DNA of 64,000 bases from assembly GCF_000264455.2 (NCBI RefSeq), contig NC_017956.1, positions 2,339,501-2,403,500 of the forward strand, in the 5' to 3' direction. Every line of letters starts with the position of its first letter. Within the stretch, counting starts at the first letter, position 1. A model generated the notes under the pieces. That model saw nothing but the letters and a program-made list of their open reading frames with translations. It was not told the origin of the DNA and did no database searches. A program made the translations under genes and the position numbers. Of the stretch, positions 10,090 through 18,251 are shown one piece after another. The stretch is from Tistrella mobilis KA081020-065 (GTDB lineage: Bacteria; Pseudomonadota; Alphaproteobacteria; Tistrellales; Tistrellaceae).

Positions 10090-10365
10090 TCACTTGCGCT
10101 GGCCGGCGCTGAAGGCGCGCTCGGCGCGCTCGGCGGCCCGCTCGGCACGGTCGGCCGAAGCGGCAGCGGCCTGGGCGCTGCGGGCGCTCTCGGCGGCCGA
10201 AGCGCGCGAGGCGTCGGCGCTCTGCTTCGCCGAGGTGGCGGCAGCCTTCGCCTCGTTGAGGAGCATACGATCCTCGTCCGAGAGGTTCGCGCAGCCGGCG
10301 ACCGCGATCAGGGCGGTGGCGCCGAAGAGGGGCAGCGCAACGCGCTTGATACGGTTCATGGTCAT
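10090..10365 (-). CDS. Alanine-zipper outer-membrane lipoprotein (Lpp/OprI type)
   Basis: 91 residues. It starts with a lipoprotein signal ending in the lipobox AVAGC (Cys near residue 25). The body is a single Ala-rich heptad coiled coil (repeats of SA-x-x-SA-x-x-AR), and the protein ends in GQRK. This is the layout of Lpp of enterobacteria and OprI of Pseudomonas: trimeric coiled coil, acylated at one end, with a C-terminal Lys that can be linked to peptidoglycan. The ATG at 10365 has GGAG seven bases upstream. The gene is convergent with an L,D-transpeptidase gene, the enzyme class that makes this linkage. The covalent attachment is an inference. Confidence 0.82.
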   Translation of the reverse strand: MTMNRIKRVALPLFGATALIAVAGCANLSDEDRMLLNEAKAAATSAKQSADASRASAAESARSAQAAAASADRAERAAERAERAFSAGQRK

Positions 10366-10580
10366 GGCACATCTCCAGTTGTCTGGGCAGCATGTGGCGC
10401 ACCCACATGCGTACCGAGGCGACCGTAGCACAACACCCGTCACGTTTCACCGGTCTGCGGAGGGCGGACCGCACGGCGCCGCATCGCATCGGGCCTCTGT
10501 TGCACAAAAACAACAGGACTGCGGCATCTGTAGCAAATGTCCGTTTATACTGTGGACGTATGGTGTCTGAGACCACACCC

Positions 10581-11513
10581 TCATATGCCGCTGATCAGTC
10601 TGCCGCTGCTCATGATCACAGCGCTGCCCGCCAGGCGCACCGCGGAAATCCCGGTGTGATCCAGGTCGAGTTCCAGATCCAGCCGGCTGGGGCGGCCCAT
10701 CGCTTCTCCCTGAAGAATGGTCCAGGCGACCGTCCGTGGCACCAGCACCGGCTCTATCCCCGCCAGCCAGGCCGCCAGGGCCATCGCGGCCGAACCGGTT
10801 GCCGGATCCTCGCCGATGCCGGCTGCCGCCCCGAACATCCGCGACCGCACCTGCCGCGCCGCCCGGTCCACAACCATCGGATACACCAGACGCGATGGCG
10901 CGCCTTCCGGCAGCAGCCGGGCCGCCACGGCAGCATCCGGCCGGCAGCGGTCCAGATCGGCATCCTGCGCCAGCGGCACGAACAGGAAGGGCATGCCGGC
11001 GGACGCGACCAGCGCCCCATCGGCAATCGCACGCTCCGGCAGCGACAGAAGTGCAGCCAGATCCGCACGTGCCGGGGCATCGGCCACCGGCTCGGGCCGG
11101 CGCGGTGCCCCCATCACCGCCCGCGGCAGTCTGCCCGCGCCATCGGCCAGGATGTCGACCGGCACCGGGCCCGCCGCTTCCTCGATCACCACCCGGACAG
11201 GGCTGCCGTCGCAGGCGGGGCTGATCCGCCCCAGATGGGCCAGCGCCAGCACGCCGCCGATCGTCGGGTGGCCCGCGAAGGGCAGCTCGATCTCAGGCGT
11301 GAAGATCCGGAAGCGCAGATCGCAATCCGGCCGGGTCGGCGGCAGGACGAAGGTCGTCTCCGACAGGTTGAATTCGCGCGCAATCCGCTGCATCGCTCCC
11401 TCGTCCAGCCCGTCCGCATCGGGCAGCACCGCCAGCGGATTGCCGCCGAAGGGCTGATCGGTGAAGACGTCGGCCGTCAGAAAGGCGCGCCCCGGGACGT
11501 CGGCAGCGGACAT
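10581..11513 (-). CDS. PhzF-family isomerase/epimerase
   Basis: 310 residues, the normal length for the two-lobed PhzF fold. Landmarks: FTDQPFGGNPLAV near the start, the catalytic Glu in EFNLSETTF, FAGHPTIG, and GEDPATGSA in the second lobe. PhzF of phenazine synthesis isomerises trans-2,3-dihydro-3-hydroxyanthranilate, but most family members act on unknown substrates and no phenazine genes are here. The ATG at 11513 follows AAGGGGAG. Its upstream region, shared with the divergent osmC-like gene, carries the insertion sequence. Confidence 0.87.
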   Translation of the reverse strand: MSAADVPGRAFLTADVFTDQPFGGNPLAVLPDADGLDEGAMQRIAREFNLSETTFVLPPTRPDCDLRFRIFTPEIELPFAGHPTIGGVLALAHLGRISPACDGSPVRVVIEEAAGPVPVDILADGAGRLPRAVMGAPRRPEPVADAPARADLAALLSLPERAIADGALVASAGMPFLFVPLAQDADLDRCRPDAAVAARLLPEGAPSRLVYPMVVDRAARQVRSRMFGAAAGIGEDPATGSAAMALAAWLAGIEPVLVPRTVAWTILQGEAMGRPSRLDLELDLDHTGISAVRLAGSAVIMSSGRLISGI

Positions 11514-11592
11514 GGGCTTCTCCCCTTATGGTGGATGGCGAGGCAGGACGAACGCGCCGATCTTGCACCGGCCGCGCGATCCGCGCCACCCC

Positions 11593-11602
11593 GTCCCGTC
11601 AG
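11593..11602. repeat. Target-site duplication, left copy
   Basis: GTCCCGTCAG directly abuts the left inverted repeat of the IS; the identical 10 bases abut the right end at 12844-12853. Confidence 0.9.
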
Positions 11603-11620
11603 CAGGGGAATCGGGTGAAA
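11603..11620. repeat. IS terminal inverted repeat, left
   Basis: 18 bp, 17/18 identical to the complement of the right repeat (the sixth base differs). Confidence 0.88.
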
Positions 11621-11624
11621 GTTT

Positions 11625-12758
11625 TTAAACTGCGATGAGGCTTGCGAGGAAGTCGTCGTCCCAGGCGGCGACCTTGCGTCGGAGGCGTAGGGAGTCCTTT
11701 CCCGGTGCTTGTCGCAGCAGGTTATGTGCCATGTGCTTCAGGGTTGTGAAGTTGGCTGGGGCGTTTTGGGTACGCACCCGGCATTCGTCATCACGGAAGA
11801 CCATATCCATGACCCAGTGGAGACTATTCTCGATGGCCCAATGACTTCTGATGATCGGCCCGACGAGAGCGGCGATGAGCGCCAATGATGTGATGTAGAG
11901 CCGGGTTTCGCTGTCGATTTTGTCGCCGATCCGTCGCGTGCTTTCCACGACGACGATGCTTTTGAGGCCGGGCCAGTCATGTCGCGCCCGGAGCCAGGCG
12001 ACATCATGGATGACGGTGGTCTTGCGGGTTTCGATCCGGCCATGATCGCCGTCGACGGTCTCGTGCTGGCTGATGGTCGTATCCTGGAAGCCCTTGGCCT
12101 GCTGTTCGGCGACGAACAGGGCGACGTCCTCGCGCAGCGATCCTTGATTGCCTTTGAGGGCCAACACGTAATCGGCCTTCTTGTCGGTGATCCTGGCCGC
12201 AATGTCGCGCTGGCATCCCATGGCGTCGATGGTCACGATGGCCCCTTCGATCGCCAGCAGGTCCAATAGCTTGGGAATGGCCACGATCTCGTTCGACTTC
12301 TCGTCCACCTTGACCTGACCCAGCACCAGACGCTGCCGGGCGGCGAAGGCCGAGACCATGTGGATGGGCGCCTTCGCGTCCTTCTTCCCGCCCGAACGCC
12401 GCACGGTCTTGCCATCAATGGCGATCACGCCCTCAGGCGTCCCGGTAACCGACGCCACCCACGACACGAAGCACCGCTGAAAGCTCTCCGCGTCCAGCGA
12501 CGCGAAGATGTCACCCAGCGTGTCGTGCGGCGGCGTGCCATCCGCGAATGGCCGGAAGCGCCGCAGCAGATCGAGCTTCTTTTGGCCAAAGCGCGCGATG
12601 TCCGTGAAGGTCTCCGCTCCCGCCAGCACCGCCAGAAGGCTCAGGAGCAGCACCTCATCAAGCGGATACACAATCTTGCCAGCTTGCCGCCCGTCCGGAA
12701 GCTCCTCAAAATGCTCAAGAAACCCAATCGCTTCGCCCAAGGCCCCACACGGTTCCAT
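11625..12758 (-). CDS. ISAs1-family transposase
   Basis: 377 residues, full length for the family. N-terminal DUF4277/H-repeat-like part (LEHFEELPDGRQAGK, PLDEVLLLSLLAVLAGAE), then the DDE catalytic core: AIDGKTVRRSGG (first Asp), VTIDAMGCQ (second Asp) and SHWAIENSLHWVMDMVF (Glu in the H-W-x-x-E region). The ATG at 12758 has GGGAGG five bases upstream; an in-frame TTG at 12788 would add ten residues. No frameshift or internal stop, so it is likely active. Confidence 0.93.
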   Translation of the reverse strand: MEPCGALGEAIGFLEHFEELPDGRQAGKIVYPLDEVLLLSLLAVLAGAETFTDIARFGQKKLDLLRRFRPFADGTPPHDTLGDIFASLDAESFQRCFVSWVASVTGTPEGVIAIDGKTVRRSGGKKDAKAPIHMVSAFAARQRLVLGQVKVDEKSNEIVAIPKLLDLLAIEGAIVTIDAMGCQRDIAARITDKKADYVLALKGNQGSLREDVALFVAEQQAKGFQDTTISQHETVDGDHGRIETRKTTVIHDVAWLRARHDWPGLKSIVVVESTRRIGDKIDSETRLYITSLALIAALVGPIIRSHWAIENSLHWVMDMVFRDDECRVRTQNAPANFTTLKHMAHNLLRQAPGKDSLRLRRKVAAWDDDFLASLIAV

Positions 12759-12825
12759 CCATCCCTCCCAAGCCAGCAACGTCGACAACGAGAGATTCAG
12801 ACTTTTTCCGTCCTGTCACGCACTG

Positions 12826-12843
12826 TTTCACCCGATTGCCCTG
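12826..12843. repeat. IS terminal inverted repeat, right
   Basis: TTTCACCCGATTGCCCTG, complement of the left repeat with one mismatch. Confidence 0.88.
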
Positions 12844-12853
12844 GTCCCGTCAG
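12844..12853. repeat. Target-site duplication, right copy
   Basis: GTCCCGTCAG, identical to 11593-11602. Confidence 0.9.
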
Positions 12854-12960
12854 CTTCCGCGCTGGCCGCGCCACCGGGAGCGTGGTTTACTCGACGGCCG
12901 CCCGAAAATGCGGGTGACGGGATGAATGGTCCGCCATACGGACCCGGTGTGATTGGACGG

Positions 12961-13416
12961 ATGACGATGACGACGATGACCGCGCGCGTGTCCTGGCTGG
13001 ACGGCATGATGTTCGTGGGCGAAAGCGGCTCGGGACATACGGTGGTGATGGACGGGGCCGCCCAGCATGGCGGCCGCGATCACGGCATCCGGCCGATGGA
13101 GATGCTGCTGCTCGGCATGGGCGGCTGCAGCGCCTTCGATGTCGTCCAGATCCTGAAGAAGGGTCGCCAGCCGATCCAGGGCTGCCGGCTGGAGATCGAA
13201 GGCGACCGCGCCGAGACCGACCCCAAGGTCTATACGAAGATCACCGTGCGCTATGTGGTCTATGGCGACGGACTGGACCCGGCCAAGGTCGACCGGGCGA
13301 TCAAGCTGTCGGCCGAGAAATACTGCTCGGCCTCGATCATGATGGGCAAGACCGCCGACATCGAGCACGTCTTCGAGATACGGCCGGCAGCGGCAGCCCG
13401 CGATGCCGAGGTCTGA
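12961..13416 (+). CDS. OsmC-family protein (YhfA-like)
   Basis: 151 residues. OsmC/Ohr proteins are cytoplasmic Cys-based peroxidases or related redox proteins. Both cysteines are present, one in GMGGCSAFDVV on the central helix and one in EKYCSASIMMGK near the end. The opening TARVSWLDGMMFVGESGSGH matches the YhfA branch, whose biological role is not firmly known. Several in-frame ATG codons occur (12922, 12961, 12967, 12976); 12961 is chosen by family length, without a clear ribosome site. It overlaps the downstream exporter gene by 14 bp. The IS lies upstream, so its native promoter may have been separated. Confidence 0.85.
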   Translation: MTMTTMTARVSWLDGMMFVGESGSGHTVVMDGAAQHGGRDHGIRPMEMLLLGMGGCSAFDVVQILKKGRQPIQGCRLEIEGDRAETDPKVYTKITVRYVVYGDGLDPAKVDRAIKLSAEKYCSASIMMGKTADIEHVFEIRPAAAARDAEV

Positions 13417-14653
13417 CACACCGCCTGAACTGCGTGCAGCGACCGTCGGCAGCCCGGCGGACGGCAGGCCGGGTCGCGACGCGCCGCTCTGGATCCTGGT
13501 GGTCATCACCGCGATCGGGCCGGTGGCGCTCAACCTGTTCGTGCCGTCGATGCCGGCGGCGCAGCGCGGGCTGGGCCTCAGCGATGCCGCGATCCAGCTG
13601 ACCCTCACCCTTTATCTGGTGGCGCTGGCCGGGGCCCAGCTGATCTATGGCCCGGTTTCCGACCGCTTCGGCCGCAAGCCGCCGCTGATCTTCGGCATGC
13701 TGTGCCTGGCGCTGGGCAGTGTCGTCGCGGGTTTTGCCGAAGATGCCGTGCAGCTGGTCAGCGGCCGGGTGCTGCAGGCGATCGGCGGCTGTTCCGGCCT
13801 GGTGCTGGGCCGGGCGATGATCCGCGACCGCCATGATCCGTCCGAGGCGGCGTCGCGGATCGCCACCGTCACGCTCGCCATGATGCTGGCGCCGATGCTG
13901 ACCCCCGCGGTCGGCGGCTATGCCGATCAATGGCTGGGCTGGCGGGCCGGGTTCTGGGTCATCACCTCGATCGCCGCCGCGATCTTCGTGGCGGTGACCC
14001 TGCGCCTGCCCGAAACCCATCACGACCGCCGGCCGATGCCGGGCCTGGCGCCCATGCTGCGCGCCTATCGCGGCCTGCTGGCCGATCGCGGCTTCCTGGG
14101 CCATGCCGGCGCCGCCGGTTTCGGCACCGCCGCCTTCTTCGCCTTCGTCGCCGGCGCGCCCTATGTGATCATCGAACTGATGGGCCGCACCCCGGCGGAA
14201 TTCGGGCTCTGGTATATCGTCGCCTCGGGCGGCTACATGATCGGCAACATCATCACCGCGCGCCTCGCCTCGCGCGTCGGGCCGATGCGCATGCTGGCCG
14301 CGGGCGCGATTGCGGCGGTTGCCGGCTACGGCTCGCTGATCCTGGCGGCCGGCCTGCTGCCGATGGCGCCGATGACCATCTTCCTGCCGATGACCGGCAT
14401 CGCGCTCGCCAACGGCATCATCCTGCCCAATGCCACCGCCCGCGCCCTGGTGGCGGGCGGCACCGGCAATGTCGGTGCGGCGGCCGGGCTGGCCGGGTTT
14501 CTTCAGATGGGCGGCGGCGCCGTCGCCTCTCAGGTGATCGGCTGGACCCGCGCCGACGATGCCTGGCCGCTGGTCTTCGTGCTGGTCGGCTGCGGGGTCG
14601 GCACGCTTCTCTGCACCCGGATCGCCTGGGGCGCAGAGCGCCGCCCCGGATAG
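13403..14653 (+). CDS. MFS drug-resistance transporter, Bcr/CflA type
   Basis: 416 residues with twelve predicted membrane segments. The A-motif between segments 2 and 3 reads GPVSDRFGRKP, and the segment-5 antiporter motif region reads LAPMLTPAVGGY. The cytoplasmic loop DRHDPSEAASRIA is typical of Bcr/CflA (bicyclomycin/chloramphenicol/sulfonamide exporters, DHA1 group). The actual substrate is unknown. The start lies inside the end of the OsmC gene, so the pair is coupled. No plus-strand terminator follows; the hairpin after it faces the other way. Confidence 0.88.
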   Translation: MPRSDTPPELRAATVGSPADGRPGRDAPLWILVVITAIGPVALNLFVPSMPAAQRGLGLSDAAIQLTLTLYLVALAGAQLIYGPVSDRFGRKPPLIFGMLCLALGSVVAGFAEDAVQLVSGRVLQAIGGCSGLVLGRAMIRDRHDPSEAASRIATVTLAMMLAPMLTPAVGGYADQWLGWRAGFWVITSIAAAIFVAVTLRLPETHHDRRPMPGLAPMLRAYRGLLADRGFLGHAGAAGFGTAAFFAFVAGAPYVIIELMGRTPAEFGLWYIVASGGYMIGNIITARLASRVGPMRMLAAGAIAAVAGYGSLILAAGLLPMAPMTIFLPMTGIALANGIILPNATARALVAGGTGNVGAAAGLAGFLQMGGGAVASQVIGWTRADDAWPLVFVLVGCGVGTLLCTRIAWGAERRPG

Positions 14654-14684
14654 GTCCCGCCCCGCACAAAAACCCGATCCACAT

Positions 14685-14722
14685 AAAAAAAGGGACCGCA
14701 CCGAGCCAGAAGGTGCGGTCCC
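14685..14722 (-). terminator. Rho-independent terminator, minus strand
   Basis: GGGACCGCACC (14692-14702) pairs with GGTGCGGTCCC (14712-14722). Read on the minus strand the stem is followed by seven T (14691-14685). No T-tract exists on the plus strand, although the genes on both sides are plus-strand. Confidence 0.85.
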
Positions 14723-14782
14723 CGAAGTGTCGGCCGCGCCGGTGGTCCGGTAGACCGGCGGCGACCGGAGACGTGGGTCACG
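14685..14782 (-). ncRNA. Candidate FNR/FixK-dependent small RNA
   Basis: About 100 nt on the minus strand between an FNR-type box (14817-14830) and an orphan minus-strand terminator. If the box acts at the usual -41.5 position, transcription would begin near 14782. The RNA would start with an unpaired C/U-rich stretch, then a GC stem around ACCGG/CCGGT (14748-14760 region), then the terminator hairpin. That is the layout of oxygen-responsive small RNAs such as FnrS in enterics. No open frame with a ribosome site exists here. The -10 element is not obvious, so the 5' end is a guess. Confidence 0.45.
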
Positions 14783-14816
14783 AGAGACAAGATGCCGTCT
14801 GGCGCGGGTGCCGGCT

Positions 14817-14830
14817 TTGACCTGTATCAA
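14817..14830. promoter_or_regulatory. FNR/FixK-type box
   Basis: TTGACctgtATCAA: thirteen of the fourteen bases fit TTGAT-N4-ATCAA, and it fits the FixK form TTGAC/T-N4-A/GTCAA exactly. It is 143 bp before the patatin-related gene on the plus strand and about 35-40 bp before the proposed small RNA start on the minus strand. Confidence 0.6.
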
Positions 14831-14972
14831 GAACCCGGGACATTCCTGAAAAATTCCGGTCATCCCGCCCCGGGCCGGTCACCGCCGGGCTTGCCGCCCC
14901 TTTCGCACTGCGCGACGATGCAGGCCAGAACAAAGCGCCGCGGCAGAACGGCGCCGGAAGGACCCTGGGGAA

Positions 14973-17297
14973 ATGCGCGAGATCGAACTCAGGCTGGCGG
15001 TCGTCTGCTTCGGCGGCATCTCGCTCGCCGTCTATATTCATGGCGTCACACGCGAACTGGCCGGGCTGGTCAGGGCGTCGGAACGTGTCGGCGCGGCCCG
15101 CCACGGCCGGCCTGAGGGGCGTCTCGACCCGGTCGAACAGGTCTATGCCGGTCTGCTGGCGGATATCGGCCGCGACCGGCCGATCCGGGTGGTGATCGAC
15201 ATCCTGTCCGGCGCCTCGGCCGGCGGCGTCAATGCCGTCACCCTTGCCCGCGCACTCGCCCATGACCTGACGCTGGAGCCCCTGCGCGCGCTCTGGCTGG
15301 ACGGGGCGGATGTCGATGCGCTGACGGCCGAGCGCAACCGCGCCGGCCCGTTTTCCAAGCTGGTGCTGCGGCCTCTGCTACCGATCGCCCGCCGGCTGGC
15401 GCTCGGCCCCTCGGCCGCGGCGGAAGCCGATTTCGCCGAAAAGCTCTCGCGCTTCCTGCGGGCCCGCTGGTTCGAACCGCCTTTCGACGGACCGGGCCTC
15501 GCCGGCCGGTTCTTCGATGCCCTGACCGCCCAGACCCCGGCCGATCCGCATCTGGTCGCCGCCGGTGCGGCGCCATCGCTGATGCCACGGGGCGTGCCGC
15601 TCGATCTGGTCGTCACCGCGACCGATTTCCACGGCCATCCCCGCCGGGTGGCGGTGGGGGACCCGCCCTGGGTGACCGAGCGCGACCACCGCCACCGGCT
15701 AAGTTTCGCCTATCTGCAGGACGGCAGCGGCGTGCGCCGCGACGATTTCGGCCCGGGCAGCCTGCCGGCGCTCGCCTTCGCCATGCGCGCGACATCATCC
15801 TTCCCAGGTGCCTTTCCGCCCGCCCATCTGGCCGAGATCGACGAGGCGCTCGCCGCCCGCGGGCTCGGCTGGCCCGACCGGCAGCGCTTCGTCGCCGGCT
15901 GCTTCGCGGCCCAGGCGCGCGGCGGGGTGGATCCTGAAAAGATCTGGCTGATCGACGGCGCCGTGCTCGACAACAAGCCTTTCGGTGCGGCGATCGAGCG
16001 GATCCCGATCCATCCCGCAAGCCGGCCGGTGGACCGGCGGCTGGTCTATGTCGACCCGCATCCCCGCGACCATCTGGCGCTGGAGAACGGCCATCTGCGC
16101 GCACCGGGCTTCCTGGGGGCGATGAAGGCGGCAATGACCGACATCCCCCGCCACGAGCCGATCCGCGACGAGCTGGAGCACATCGCCGAAGGCAACCGCC
16201 GCGCCATCGAGATTCAGGATGCGCTGAGCCGGACCTGGCGGCGGATCGAGGCCCGGGTCCATGACGTCGCAGGGCCGGCGCTGGACGCCGGATCGGACGC
16301 CGAGGCGGTGGCGATCGCCCGCGAGGCCGGCCACGAGGCCGCGCGTGCCGATGCCGGTTTTACTTATGACGCCTATCTGCGCCTCAAGACCGGCCGCGAG
16401 ATCGAGGCGCTGGCCCTGCTGATCGCCCGCATTTCGGGGCTGGCGGGCGATGATGCCGCACCGCTTGCCGGCACGGCACGGGCCGAGCTGGTCCCCGCGG
16501 TGCGCGCCCTGGCCGAGCGCGACGGGCCGGTCGCCTTCCTTCGCCGCTTCGATGCGGCCTTCGCGGGGCGGCGGCTGCGCTTCCTGCTGCGGGTGGTGAA
16601 CATGATCGCCGATGGCGACAACCCGCCGCCGCCCGACGCCCTCGCCGGCCTGAAAGCCGATCTTTATGCCCTGCTCGCCCGGATCGAGCGCAGCGCCAGC
16701 GGCGGCGGCGAGGCGGCCGCCGGGGTTGCGAGCCTGGCGCCGGAAGAGGCGGCGGGCGAGGTGGCCAAAATGCTGGCGCTGATCGACGCCACCCGGGCAC
16801 TGGACGCGCGGCTGGCGGCGCTGGATGCCGGCAAGGGCTTCGGCCTGATCCACCGCCGCCGGCTGATTGCCGCCCATGTCGGTTTCGCCTGGCTGGACGT
16901 GCTGCTGCTGCCGCTTCTGGACGGCGCCGAACAGGACCCCTCGCAGACCGTGGGCGTGATGCGGATCAGCCCCGACGATGCCCGGCTGCTGGAGCCGGGC
17001 GGCGCCGCCGCCACGCTGAAGGGCATCGGCATGCAGCATTTCGGCGCCTTTTTCAGCCGGGCCTGGCGCGAGAACGACTATCTGTGGGGCCGGCTGCATG
17101 GGGCGGAGCGCATGGTCGACCTGCTGGTCGATGCCGCAACCAGGGCCGGTGTCGCAACGCCCCCCGATCCGGTGCCGGCGAAATGCCGGCTGTTTCGTGC
17201 AATCCTGGAGATGGAAGCCCCCCATCTGCCGCAGGCGGCCGATCTGATCCGCGACCTGCGTATCCGCATCGATCAGATCGAGGACAGCCGCACATGA
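14973..17297 (+). CDS. Large patatin-related protein (patatin domain plus DUF3376-type C-terminus)
   Basis: 774 residues. The N-terminal ~360 form a patatin domain with an atypical oxyanion motif (CFGGISLAVYIHGV near residue 12), nucleophile Ser82 in GASAGG, and Asp in DGAVLDNKPF near 330. The C-terminal ~400 are Ala/Arg-rich helices, as in the bacterial patatin-related proteins of the TIGR03607/DUF3376 class, whose function is not established. No signal peptide. ATG 14973 is preceded by GGGGAA. The stop overlaps the next start (ATGA), so it is co-translated with a methyltransferase gene. Confidence 0.83.
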   Translation: MREIELRLAVVCFGGISLAVYIHGVTRELAGLVRASERVGAARHGRPEGRLDPVEQVYAGLLADIGRDRPIRVVIDILSGASAGGVNAVTLARALAHDLTLEPLRALWLDGADVDALTAERNRAGPFSKLVLRPLLPIARRLALGPSAAAEADFAEKLSRFLRARWFEPPFDGPGLAGRFFDALTAQTPADPHLVAAGAAPSLMPRGVPLDLVVTATDFHGHPRRVAVGDPPWVTERDHRHRLSFAYLQDGSGVRRDDFGPGSLPALAFAMRATSSFPGAFPPAHLAEIDEALAARGLGWPDRQRFVAGCFAAQARGGVDPEKIWLIDGAVLDNKPFGAAIERIPIHPASRPVDRRLVYVDPHPRDHLALENGHLRAPGFLGAMKAAMTDIPRHEPIRDELEHIAEGNRRAIEIQDALSRTWRRIEARVHDVAGPALDAGSDAEAVAIAREAGHEAARADAGFTYDAYLRLKTGREIEALALLIARISGLAGDDAAPLAGTARAELVPAVRALAERDGPVAFLRRFDAAFAGRRLRFLLRVVNMIADGDNPPPPDALAGLKADLYALLARIERSASGGGEAAAGVASLAPEEAAGEVAKMLALIDATRALDARLAALDAGKGFGLIHRRRLIAAHVGFAWLDVLLLPLLDGAEQDPSQTVGVMRISPDDARLLEPGGAAATLKGIGMQHFGAFFSRAWRENDYLWGRLHGAERMVDLLVDAATRAGVATPPDPVPAKCRLFRAILEMEAPHLPQAADLIRDLRIRIDQIEDSRT

Positions 17298-17992
17298 CCG
17301 ACGACCGCCACCGATCAGGCCTTTCTGCCGCCGATGCCGAAGCCTTCGTAGCTGGCGCCACCCTGCCCTCTGCACCGCCCCTGCTGCCCGAAATCCGACT
17401 GCATCTTGCAAGCGAGGTGACGCCGCTCTGGGAGGCGACCGAAACCCGGCTGGCCGAGGCCGGCCTGCCGCCGCCCTTCTGGGCCTTCGCCTGGGCCGGC
17501 GGCCAGGCCGTGGCCCGGCTGGTGCTGGACCGGCCCGAACTGGTGCGGGGCCGGCGGGTGATGGATTTCGCGACCGGCGGCGGGGTCGCCGCGATCGCGG
17601 CCGCCCTTGCCGGCGCGGCACGGGTGGATGCGGTCGACATCGACCCCTTCGCCACGGCGGCGGCGCGGCTGAATGCCCGCATCAACGGTGCCGAGATCAC
17701 CACCCTGACGGAAGATCTGGTCGGGCAGCTGCCGCCGCCGGGCAGGCCCGAAATCGTGATGGCGGGCGATGTCTGCTACGAAAAACCGATGGCGGAACGG
17801 GTTTTCGCCTGGCTGCGGGCGCTGGCCGGCGATGGCGTTCTGGTGCTGCTGGGCGACCCCGCCCGCGCCTATGCCCCCCGCGACGGGGTGGAGGCGCTGG
17901 CCGTGATCGACGTGCCGACGGTGATCGAAATCGAAGACAAGCCCCAGCGCCGGACCACGGTCTGGCGGGTTCTGCCCGCCCCCCTGGCCTGA
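17294..17992 (+). CDS. SAM-dependent methyltransferase, ETF-beta lysine methyltransferase-like
   Basis: 232 residues. Class I Rossmann methyltransferase: motif I is VMDFATGGGVAAIAAA, and motif II acidic DAVDIDPFA follows. The preceding PPFWAFAWAGGQAVAR is characteristic of homologues of the mitochondrial enzyme that methylates Lys residues of electron-transfer flavoprotein beta, also found in alphaproteobacteria. The expected effect is tuning electron transfer from ETF to dehydrogenases. No ETF genes are in the window. Starts within the stop of the patatin-related gene. Confidence 0.75.
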   Translation: MTDDRHRSGLSAADAEAFVAGATLPSAPPLLPEIRLHLASEVTPLWEATETRLAEAGLPPPFWAFAWAGGQAVARLVLDRPELVRGRRVMDFATGGGVAAIAAALAGAARVDAVDIDPFATAAARLNARINGAEITTLTEDLVGQLPPPGRPEIVMAGDVCYEKPMAERVFAWLRALAGDGVLVLLGDPARAYAPRDGVEALAVIDVPTVIEIEDKPQRRTTVWRVLPAPLA

Positions 17993-18009
17993 CCGCCCCC
18001 CTGGCCTGA
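17976..18009. repeat. 17-bp tandem duplication across a stop codon
   Basis: CCGCCCCCCTGGCCTGA occurs twice without a gap (17976-17992, 17993-18009). The first copy contains the last codons and stop of the methyltransferase gene; the second lies just outside it. It looks like a slippage event that left the protein unchanged. The rest of the spacer up to the J-protein gene shows nothing clear. Confidence 0.8.
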
Positions 18010-18251
18010 CGACGTCGCAAACATTCCCGCGGCACCAGATTGCGCAGCGGGACCCGAATGCCTAAATATCAGGCGACAGCTCGCGCCGGCAGGCGACGCG
18101 CGCCATACCGTGCGGACAGATCCGTCCGGCGGCTGGCTGCGCGGCACCGCCCGTTCACCGGGAGGCCCCGCCAGGGGCACCCGGCAGGGGATGCGGCCCG
18201 CCGGCACGCACGCATGGCTTTGACACGAGAGAGCATGAGGAGCATCGAGCG

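Larger units (their letters stand above)
11603..12843 (-). mobile_element. Complete ISAs1-family insertion sequence (1241 bp)
   Basis: The element is bounded by 18-bp terminal inverted repeats: CAGGGGAATCGGGTGAAA at 11603-11620, and its complement with one mismatch at 12826-12843. Perfect 10-bp direct repeats flank both ends, matching the 8-10 bp duplications of the ISAs1 family. It holds one full-length transposase gene on the minus strand. Intact ends, an undamaged gene and an exact duplication point to recent insertion. It sits between phzF and the osmC-like gene and interrupts only their shared upstream region. Confidence 0.93.
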
